Below, piece by piece: positions 1 through 5,117 of a stretch of 7,331 bases of DNA. The stretch is from Verrucomicrobiota bacterium (GTDB lineage: Bacteria > Verrucomicrobiota > Verrucomicrobiia > Chthoniobacterales > UBA10450). The DNA lies in NCBI GenBank assembly GCA_003218785.1, contig QHOM01000236.1, forward strand, positions 1 through 7,331, in the 5' to 3' direction. The position numbers were made by a program, and so were the translations under genes. Under the pieces are notes generated by a model that was given only the letters and a program-made list of their open reading frames with translations, was not told the origin of the DNA and made no database searches. How positions within the stretch are numbered: the stretch's first letter is position 1; every line of letters begins with the position of its first letter.

Positions 1-213
1 CGCGCCATCTTGGTCAATTCCCGTGCACTCGCCGTGCGGACCAAGGTATCTCGCAATCAACCGCGTTGTCTCGCCAATGCCGCAGCCAATATCAAGGCAA
101 CGGCTATCCGGTCGTAATCGCAGCGCGTCGAGAAGACGCTTTGTAAGCGGCTCAAGCACCCGCGCTAGCAGGCGCTGTCTCTCAAGATTTCGTTCGTCGA
201 TGGTATAGCTCAT
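1..213 (-). CDS. Class I SAM-dependent methyltransferase, N-terminal part (runs off the window)
   Basis: Reading the minus strand from the ATG at 213 gives 71 residues that continue past the left edge. Residues 40-50 read LDIGCGIGETT, the glycine-rich motif I that binds S-adenosylmethionine in Rossmann-fold methyltransferases. About 16 residues later GID (65-67) supplies the acidic residue at the end of strand 2 that usually contacts the SAM ribose. The roughly 38 residues before motif I are helical and charged, with no signal peptide, so a cytoplasmic enzyme is expected. The substrate cannot be told, because the determining C-terminal part is missing. It lies 50 bp after the stop of a truncated transporter copy on the same strand. 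No good Shine-Dalgarno is visible; a weak promoter-like pair lies just upstream. The family call is solid, the function open. Confidence 0.85.
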   Translation of the reverse strand, partial: MSYTIDERNLERQRLLARVLEPLTKRLLDALRLRPDSRCLDIGCGIGETTRLIARYLGPHGECTGIDQDGA

Positions 214-273
214 CACACAACGAATGCGCGTATGCCGCCCAGCTATAATTCAGTTGCAAAATATCACAACGAA
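212..273. repeat. Short direct repeat flanking the end of the MFS stub
   Basis: ATCACACAACGAA (212-224) and ATCACAACGAA (263-273) are the same sequence apart from an AC dinucleotide, about 39 bp apart. The first copy overlaps the methyltransferase start codon; the second contains the stop codon of the truncated transporter copy. Such a pair at the exact end of a gene stub could be the scar of the rearrangement that removed the rest of the copy, or a small local duplication. Chance is possible for so short a repeat. Confidence 0.4.
242..269 (-). promoter_or_regulatory. Possible promoter for the methyltransferase
   Basis: On the minus strand TTGTGA (269-264) and TATAGC (247-242) are separated by 16 bp and resemble sigma-70 -35 and -10 boxes, each matching 4 of 6 consensus bases. 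The predicted start point would leave a leader of about 20-25 nt before the ATG at 213. It would uncouple the methyltransferase from the transporter genes upstream. The match is weak and the host's promoter consensus is unknown. Confidence 0.22.
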
Positions 274-431
274 AGCTCCTCGTTCATGGTCAATGCGGCA
301 AACCCAATGTTGATGCGATCAAGAAACGAAACAATGTAGAGAAGCAAGATGAACGGGAGAATTCTGATTCGCACTTTCCGAATCGTTCTTGCTTCGATGG
401 ATACCGCAACGGTGTCTGTTTGGTTGCCCAT
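264..431 (-). pseudogene. Truncated second copy of the MFS transporter (first 55 codons only)
   Basis: From the ATG at 431 the minus strand encodes 55 residues that align without gaps to residues 1-55 of the neighbouring complete MFS transporter, with 37 of 55 identical. They cover the cytoplasmic N-terminus (TIRKVRIRILPF) and the first membrane helix with the family signature FLDRINIGFAALTMN. The frame then meets TGA at 264-266. Nothing resembling the following part of the transporter (TSQQFGLVAG onwards) is found in the 50 bp before the methyltransferase. The ATG is 2 bp after the stop of the complete gene, and the leader CAGGCTGA upstream of both ATGs is identical, so this is the remnant of a tandem duplication. 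With one helix it cannot be a transporter; a small expressed membrane peptide is possible but unsupported. Confidence 0.82.
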
Positions 432-433
432 GG

Positions 434-1741
434 TCAGCCTGTACGGACACGCGCCGTTTTCGGAAGTAGGATCAAGAACATCGTCGACGCCAGCATGGAG
501 ATTCCAACAAAGACAAAACCCCAATGAAGGCTGCCCGTCTTGTCTTTGATCAGGCCGACGGCGTAAGGCCCTGCAAAACCGGCAAGATTTCCCATGGAGT
601 TGATGAAGGCAATTCCCGAGGCAGCTGCATATCCCGTCAGGAACTCGCTGGGCAAAGACCAAAAAGGGCCAAACATGCTGTAGATGCCCGCAGCCACAAG
701 AGACAACAGAAAAATGGATACAACAGGCGAGGTCGTCGTGCCTAACAAGAGCCAGCCTATTCCTCCGGCCAACGCTGCGATCGCTGCATGATAACGCCGC
801 TCCAGACGCTGATCGGAACTACGGGAAACCAGAACCATCGCTGTCAAACCAGCAAGTTGAGGAAGCACCGCCAGGAAGCCAACCCCCGTGTTGGAGTAAT
901 GGCTGGACAGCGATTTGATCACCAGGGGCATCCAGAAGCTCAGGGAATACAAACCGATGAGGAACGTGAACTGGATCGAGGCCAGATGCCAAACTCTCAA
1001 GTGGGTGAATATCTGTGCCACCGAAACCTGGTGTTCTCCTAACTTTTTCTCATGCTCACGCGCAAGTTCCGCGATAATCCAGTCTTTTCCGTCCCGCGCG
1101 AGAAACTTGGCCTCTGCCGGGCGGCTGGGGAGCAAGAAGTAGGTGAGCACACCGCAGGCCACCGCCGGGAGTCCTTCCAGAATGAGCAACCACCGCCAAC
1201 TGCTCACACCCAGCCAGTGCACATGATCCAGAATGACCCCAGAAACCGGAGCCCCAAGGATGCTGGCCACGGGCAAGCCCGTCAGGAAGAGGGCAATCGC
1301 CTGTGCCTGTTCCTTCTGGCGAAACCAATAGGTCAGATATAGGACGATTCCAGGGTAATACCCCGCTTCTGCCAGCCCCAGTAGGAAACGCACGACGTAC
1401 AGCTGATGCACGTTGTGGGCAAAGCCGGTCAGCATGGCCACGATTCCCCAGGTAATCAGAATGCATGCAATCCAGATGCGGGCGCCAACTTTGTGCAGCA
1501 GCAGGTTGCTAGGAACTCCAAAGAGTAAGTAGCCAAAAAAGAAGATCCCGGCGACCAGACCGAACTGCTGGCTGGTAATCGCCAGTTCCTTGTTCATCGT
1601 CAACGCCGCAAACCCAATGTTGATCCGATCGAGAAAGCAGATGATGTACAGCAAGAAAAGAAAGGGGAGAATCCGGAGCCGCACTTTCCGAATCGTTCCG
1701 GCCTCGACGGCCTCCCTACGGGTGTCTATTTCGCTGCTCAT
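434..1741 (-). CDS. MFS transporter, anion:cation symporter (ACS) family
   Basis: This 435-residue inner-membrane protein has the usual length and layout of the ACS family of the major facilitator superfamily: a basic N-terminus, six helices, a central cytoplasmic loop (about residues 207-245) and six more helices. Signatures are FLDRINIGFA (36-45) in helix 1, GVPSNLLLHKVGARIW (75-90) between helices 2 and 3, GLAEAGYYPG (122-131) in helix 4, and GPFWSLPSEFLTG (358-370) in the second half. Known members import organic anions such as tartrate, glucarate, galactonate, phthalate or 4-hydroxyphenylacetate together with protons; the substrate here cannot be named. The ATG at 1741 is chosen because its leader and N-terminus are repeated at the truncated copy downstream. 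The last codons (T-G-stop) fall in sequence shared with that duplicated leader, so the native C-terminus may be slightly altered. No catabolic gene lies beside it. Confidence 0.93.
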   Translation of the reverse strand: MSSEIDTRREAVEAGTIRKVRLRILPFLFLLYIICFLDRINIGFAALTMNKELAITSQQFGLVAGIFFFGYLLFGVPSNLLLHKVGARIWIACILITWGIVAMLTGFAHNVHQLYVVRFLLGLAEAGYYPGIVLYLTYWFRQKEQAQAIALFLTGLPVASILGAPVSGVILDHVHWLGVSSWRWLLILEGLPAVACGVLTYFLLPSRPAEAKFLARDGKDWIIAELAREHEKKLGEHQVSVAQIFTHLRVWHLASIQFTFLIGLYSLSFWMPLVIKSLSSHYSNTGVGFLAVLPQLAGLTAMVLVSRSSDQRLERRYHAAIAALAGGIGWLLLGTTTSPVVSIFLLSLVAAGIYSMFGPFWSLPSEFLTGYAAASGIAFINSMGNLAGFAGPYAVGLIKDKTGSLHWGFVFVGISMLASTMFLILLPKTARVRTG

Positions 1742-1845
1742 GATCAGCCTGGCCTGAGCCGAGCAGGTGGATTCTAACGCGTGTTCCGCTGTCTAGTCGA
1801 GGGCGAGGAAATGGATGCGGCAAGAAGTCTGGCCAACGCCGCGAT

Positions 1846-1874
1846 TCGACCTGGTCGCGTCGATCTAGGTCGCC
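1846..1874. promoter_or_regulatory. Two adjacent near-palindromes in the divergent spacer (possible operator)
   Basis: The spacer between the divergently transcribed transporter and TPR genes contains TCGACCTGGTCGCG (1846-1859) directly followed by TCGATCTAGGTCGCC (1860-1874). Each is close to a palindrome: CGACC-T-GGTCG is perfect and CGATCTAGGTCG has one mismatched pair. The two also form a direct repeat with a 14-bp step. The outer CGACCT and AGGTCG can pair as well. This is the layout of a two-site operator for a dimeric repressor, but no regulator gene is in the window and chance in GC-rich DNA is not excluded. Confidence 0.27.
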
Positions 1875-1899
1875 GGACTCTTTCAGGGCGCCTTGGATG

Positions 1900-1930
1900 T
1901 TGCACGCGCTTTTCAAGTCACGCGTATAAA
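1900..1930 (+). promoter_or_regulatory. Possible promoter for the TolB/TPR gene
   Basis: TTGCAC (1900-1905) and TATAAA (1925-1930) look like -35 and -10 boxes, though the 19-bp spacing is longer than ideal. Transcription would begin near 1937 and leave a leader of about 37 nt before the GTG at 1974. If real, it rules out the longer TTG start at 1893, which would lie upstream of the transcript. Confidence 0.22.
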
Positions 1931-1973
1931 GGTAGAGGGCTGCCGTGACGAGCGCTTCGTCAATGCGCGCAGA

Positions 1974-3926
1974 GTGAATCCAACGAAGTTTTTGACCGAG
2001 CTGAAGCGGCGCAATGTTTATCGCGCAGCGGTCGCCTACGGAGTCGTCGCGTGGTTTCTCACGCAGCTTACGACACAGGTCTTCCCATTTTTTGAAATTC
2101 CAAATTCGGCAGTGCGTTTTGTTGTCATTGCGCTGGCGGTCGGATTTCCAATTGCGATGCTACTCTCCTGGCTTTACGAATTTACCCCCGAAGGAATCGT
2201 GCGGACGGAAGATCTCCATCCGGCACAGGCGAGGTCGATTCAGCGTGCCACCGGACGGATCCTCGACTTCATCATCATCGGGGTGCTGCTGCTGGTTATT
2301 GCAATGCTGATCGTTGGGCGACGTCCGTTTTACAAACAGACTGGCGAGTCGATCTCTCAGAAAAGCATCGCCGTGCTTCCATTCGAAAACTTGAGCGAAG
2401 AGAAAGCGAACGCCTACTTTGCCGATGGCGTCCAGGACGAGATTCTGACGCGCTTATCGAAGATCGCCGATCTGAAGGTCATTTCTCGGACATCCACGCA
2501 GCATTATAACAGCGCGCCGGAAAACCTGCGCGAGATCGCTAGGCAACTTGGTGTCGCCCACATTCTGGAAGGAAGGGTGCAAAAGAGCGGCGACGCCGTG
2601 CGTGTGAACGTGCAGCTGATCAAGGCGGCCAATGATTCCCATCTTTGGGCCGATACCTTTGATCGCAAACTGACCGACATCTTTTCGGTCGAGAGTGAGG
2701 TGGCCAAAGCCATCGCCGACCAACTGCGAGCGAAACTGACCGGCCAGGAAGAGCAAGTCATCGCCGCCAAACCTACAGACAATCCGGAGGCTTACGATGC
2801 CTACCTGCGTGGCCTGGCTTATGCACTGAAAGCCGCGTACACACCCACCAACGCCCTTGGCGCACAGAAATATCTCAGAGAAGCGGTGCGCTTGGACCCG
2901 AAGTTCGCGCTGAGTTGGGCGCTACTGTCATCCGTCGATGCGTCCGGCTACCTCTCAACGTCTGTTCAACCAACGGTCGCCCTCCGCGAAGAAGCACGGC
3001 AGGCAGCTGAAACAGCGCTCACTCTTCAACCCAATCTCGGCGAGGCGCTAATGGCCAAGGGATATTACCACTTAGGCTGCCTGAAGGAATACGACACCGC
3101 AGTGCGTTATTTTGAGCAAGCACGTCAGTTGCGCAACGGTAACCTGCTCACCCAGCATGCGCTTTCATATATCGCCCTTCGTCGTTTCCCCGAAGCGTTG
3201 CGAAAGCTTGCTCAGATTCTAAATATTACGCCAGACGAGGTGGCTATCATCGCGTTAAAGGCATCTATTGCACAAGCCGAGGGCGACCTTCCGCGTGCTT
3301 CGGCGCTCCTCGCTCCGCTGCATCCGAACGGCGACAACCCCTACGCCTTGGGAACACACGTTTACCAAGCGATCCTGGAGCGCCGCCCTGCACAAATCAT
3401 CCCTCGGCTAAAGGAAATACTGGCCAAGCCTGATCCAGCCTTGGGTGTCAGCAATGGGGAACTGCGCTTTTACTTAGGCTGGGCGCAAGAAGTTGCCGGC
3501 GACCATGGCGCCGCCCAGGAAAGTTGGCGACAGGCGCGCAGCGAACTGGAATCTTTCCTCAAAGAACAGCCGGAAAATGATCTCCTCATTGGAGATCTCG
3601 CACTGACCAATATGGGCCTCGGTGACAAGGCCGCCGCGCTGGCTCTGACTGAGCAGGCAATGGCCGCCGTCCCGATCGAGAAGGACGCTGTGTTTGGTCC
3701 TATTCCAATCGAGATCCTCGCTCGGGTGGCGGCGCAGATGGGGGAACCCGATCGCGCCATCGCCGCCTTACAGAAACTGCTCTCGATTCCGTACGCAGGC
3801 GGTTTTCCTGCGGGTCCGCTCACTCCTGCGCTGCTCCGGCTCGATCCCATGTTCGATCCGCTTCGAAGCGATCCGCGTTTCCAAAAACTCGTCGCCTCGC
3901 CCACGCCGAAGAAAGCTTCGCCCTGA
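1974..3926 (+). CDS. Membrane-anchored TolB-like domain and TPR-repeat protein
   Basis: The 650-residue product begins with a basic stretch (FLTELKRRNVYRAA, 6-19) followed by three hydrophobic segments at about 17-38, 46-68 and 97-115. The region from about 130 to 255 (KSIAVLPFENLS, FADGVQDEILTRLS, LGVAHILEGRVQ, LWADTFDRKLTDIFSVE) matches the TolB/FlgO-like domain often found ahead of TPRs. From about 270 to the end it is helical with TPR-type pairs (for example AQKYLREAVRLDPKF and AVRYFEQARQL) and a family-typical tail LDPMFDPLRSDPRFQKLV. Related proteins are common in Verrucomicrobiota and Acidobacteriota, sometimes fused to kinase, cyclase or winged-helix domains, which are absent here. 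A scaffold or sensory role is inferred, with no known substrate. The GTG at 1974 is preferred because family members start at this motif; a longer in-frame TTG at 1893 would add 27 atypical residues. Confidence 0.9.
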   Translation: MNPTKFLTELKRRNVYRAAVAYGVVAWFLTQLTTQVFPFFEIPNSAVRFVVIALAVGFPIAMLLSWLYEFTPEGIVRTEDLHPAQARSIQRATGRILDFIIIGVLLLVIAMLIVGRRPFYKQTGESISQKSIAVLPFENLSEEKANAYFADGVQDEILTRLSKIADLKVISRTSTQHYNSAPENLREIARQLGVAHILEGRVQKSGDAVRVNVQLIKAANDSHLWADTFDRKLTDIFSVESEVAKAIADQLRAKLTGQEEQVIAAKPTDNPEAYDAYLRGLAYALKAAYTPTNALGAQKYLREAVRLDPKFALSWALLSSVDASGYLSTSVQPTVALREEARQAAETALTLQPNLGEALMAKGYYHLGCLKEYDTAVRYFEQARQLRNGNLLTQHALSYIALRRFPEALRKLAQILNITPDEVAIIALKASIAQAEGDLPRASALLAPLHPNGDNPYALGTHVYQAILERRPAQIIPRLKEILAKPDPALGVSNGELRFYLGWAQEVAGDHGAAQESWRQARSELESFLKEQPENDLLIGDLALTNMGLGDKAAALALTEQAMAAVPIEKDAVFGPIPIEILARVAAQMGEPDRAIAALQKLLSIPYAGGFPAGPLTPALLRLDPMFDPLRSDPRFQKLVASPTPKKASP

Positions 3927-3927
3927 C

Positions 3928-3972
3928 ATTCATGAACCGCAGAATTTTTTTGCGGAATTGAGACGGCGCAAC
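3928..3972 (+). pseudogene. Remnant of the start of a second TolB/TPR-family gene
   Basis: One base after the stop of the TPR gene, the frame ATT-CAT-GAA encodes EPQNFFAELRRRN, followed by unrelated sequence. This resembles the family N-terminus (residues 2-14 of the upstream gene, NPTKFLTELKRRN): seven positions are identical, and 21 of 30 bases match over the last ten codons. FFAELKRRN is, from general knowledge, the most usual form of this family's start, so the fragment matches the family even better than the neighbour does. No proper start codon is in frame; the nearby ATG at 3932 is in another frame. The match ends exactly where an ACAGGAT palindromic repeat begins. I read it as a relic of a tandem gene cut by a deletion or repeat insertion, but 13 residues leave room for coincidence. 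Confidence 0.48.
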
Positions 3973-4007
3973 AGGATCAACAATCCAATCTATCCTGCTA
4001 ATCCTGT
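3971..4007. repeat. ACAGGAT-type palindromic intergenic repeat
   Basis: ACAGGAT (3971-3977) is inverted as ATCCTGT (4001-4007). A second ATCCTG copy at 3992-3997 gives a 9-nt step within the right arm, while the matching step in the left arm is degenerate. Palindromic units of this kind are scattered between genes in several environmental phyla including Verrucomicrobiota. This one lies between convergent genes and abuts the gene remnant on its left. Confidence 0.6.
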
Positions 4008-4021
4008 CAGAACTTTTTTTT
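3971..4021 (+). terminator. Possible terminator formed by the ACAGGAT palindrome and a T-run
   Basis: The inverted repeat with 7-bp perfect ends is followed on the plus strand by eight T residues (4014-4021), after a short gap. It lies about 45 bp past the TPR gene stop and just beyond the end of the convergent reductase gene, so it is well placed to stop plus-strand transcription. The long loop and low stem GC make it a weak intrinsic terminator; on the minus strand no T-run follows directly. Confidence 0.33.
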
Positions 4022-4042
4022 CTTGGCTTCCTGTTTTCCTGA

Positions 4043-4960
4043 TTATTTCTTTGTTTTTATTGCTGATCGATAAACAAGCAGCGAGGCGGCGATATCTTCT
4101 ACCGCCATGCCAAGCGATTTGAAGATGGTAATTTCGTTTGTGCGCGACGGAACTTTGCCTGCCAAGACTTCTCCTAGCTCGGCATAAATCTTCGCGCCGG
4201 AAAGAATCACATCGCCGGATTCTTTCATCGCGGCTTCGCGGGAATCGACGAACAGGACGTTGCTGATCGCTTCATCGTCGAGTTCGCGCCAATCGGGTCG
4301 ACACGCACCGACTGCGTTCACGTGACAACCGGGTTTAAGCCACGATCCCTTTAACACTGGCGTTTTCGAGTTTGTCGCTGTCACGACAACATCCGCGTCG
4401 CGCACTGCTTCTTCAGCAGACATCGATTTTGCGCCATGTTCCTTCGCGAAATGCTCCGCGTGCGCCATTGTCCCACTCCACACGCGGATTTCCTCAAATT
4501 TCTTCACGAGTTGCAATGCTTCCGCGTGGCTGTGTGCTTGCACGCCACTTCCGAGAATTGCGAGAACCTTTGCGTCAGGTGACGCGAGAAGCTTTGTTGC
4601 CGCAGCGGAGACTGCCGCTGTCCTCATTTCGGTGATCAATCTTCCATCCATCACTGCCAGCGGCGTGCCGGTCTCGGGATCGACAAGAAAAATCGTAGCC
4701 ATGTGTGTTGGGATTCCGCGTTCCGCGTTCGATGGGTAGAACGTCACTGCTTTCAGGCCGAGCCCATCTGGCGTTAGCGCCGGCATCAAACCCAGGAATC
4801 CGCCGGGTGGATCGATGTTGATGACCGAACGGACGGGTTGCGTCACTTTGCCCGCAGAAAAATCGATCAACGCTTTCTCCATCGCGGGAATGAGATCCGC
4901 CATACGCAGATGCCCGCGAACTTGTTCTTCGTCGAGAAAAAGAGGCTTATTAGTCTTCAT
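4043..4960 (-). CDS. Mu-crystallin/ketimine-reductase-type enzyme of the ornithine cyclodeaminase family
   Basis: The 305-residue product has the fold signatures of the ornithine cyclodeaminase/mu-crystallin family: K70 in LGLKAVTFYP, R113 in ITEMRTAAVSA (both expected at the active site), and the NAD(P)-binding turn ILGSGVQAHSHAEAL (135-149). Residues 214-229 read VNAVGACRPDWRELDD, almost the same as the vertebrate mu-crystallin segment (VGASRPDWRELDD). Ornithine cyclodeaminases instead have a GGDCPGKTEL-type loop whose Asp is catalytic; here that position is C220. KESGDVILSGA (246-256) and FKSLGMAVED (280-289) also follow mu-crystallin. Reduction of a cyclic or linear imine (ketimine) with NAD(P)H is therefore more likely than ornithine deamination; an alanine- or iminosuccinate-type reaction remains possible. 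The ATG at 4960 is preferred over a GTG at 4981, which would add seven residues from repeat DNA; GGTGG lies 8 nt before the ATG. Confidence 0.9.
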   Translation of the reverse strand: MKTNKPLFLDEEQVRGHLRMADLIPAMEKALIDFSAGKVTQPVRSVINIDPPGGFLGLMPALTPDGLGLKAVTFYPSNAERGIPTHMATIFLVDPETGTPLAVMDGRLITEMRTAAVSAAATKLLASPDAKVLAILGSGVQAHSHAEALQLVKKFEEIRVWSGTMAHAEHFAKEHGAKSMSAEEAVRDADVVVTATNSKTPVLKGSWLKPGCHVNAVGACRPDWRELDDEAISNVLFVDSREAAMKESGDVILSGAKIYAELGEVLAGKVPSRTNEITIFKSLGMAVEDIAASLLVYRSAIKTKK

Positions 4961-4965
4961 TGGTT

Positions 4966-4996
4966 TAACCACCGATTGCACGCATCAAACGGATGC
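4966..4996. repeat. Degenerate repeat unit beside the reductase start
   Basis: The stretch begins TAACCAC like the palindrome at 5030 and carries related heptamers CACCGAT, CACGCAT and AACGGAT at 4970, 4979 and 4988, that is every 9 bp. It appears to be a worn copy of the same class of intergenic repeat, in direct orientation. Its reverse strand supplies the GGTGG that may serve as ribosome binding site for the reductase gene. Confidence 0.4.
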
Positions 4997-5029
4997 CAAA
5001 CAACGCGGGCCAGTCCAGACACAGATTTC

Positions 5030-5104
5030 TAACCACTAATGCACACAAATAAACACGAATTTGCGTGCTCCTTGTTAGTGTCCATTCGTGTCCATTCGTG
5101 GTTA
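5030..5104. repeat. Inverted repeat built of CACNAAT heptamers every 10 bp
   Basis: Two 30-nt arms (5030-5059 and 5075-5104) are inverted copies matching at 24 of 30 positions, around a 15-nt centre. The left arm holds CACNAAT at 5034, 5044 and 5054. The right arm holds the reverse complement ATTNGTG at 5084 and 5094, plus a one-mismatch copy at 5074, and an exact tandem of TCCATTCGTG. All six heptamers fall on one 10-bp phase. This type of AACCAC...GTGGTT element is scattered between genes in several environmental phyla. It ends 13 bp before the ATG of the flavoprotein gene, so it may form a hairpin in that transcript's leader. Confidence 0.75.
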
Positions 5105-5117
5105 AATCTCAGTTGCA

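Noticed and set aside
244..249. Perfect TATAAT on the plus strand
   Set aside because: No -35 at proper spacing and no plus-strand gene downstream; it would only give antisense transcription over the transporter.
432..662. Upstream extension of the MFS-stub reading frame, giving a 132-residue ORF
   Set aside because: This part overlaps the complete transporter in another frame and has no family resemblance; only the portion from the ATG at 431 is meaningful.
1811..1948. 45-codon ORF in the divergent spacer starting at ATG 1811
   Set aside because: GAGG is only 2 nt from the ATG, the composition is arginine-rich as in shadow frames, and it ends inside the region before the TPR gene.
3937..3956. 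CCGCA...TGCGG hairpin with T-run in the loop after the TPR gene
   Set aside because: The T-run lies inside the loop, and the stretch is better explained as coding remnant.
4961..4981. GTG at 4981 as start of the reductase gene
   Set aside because: The seven extra residues come from repeat DNA and family members start close to the ATG at 4960.
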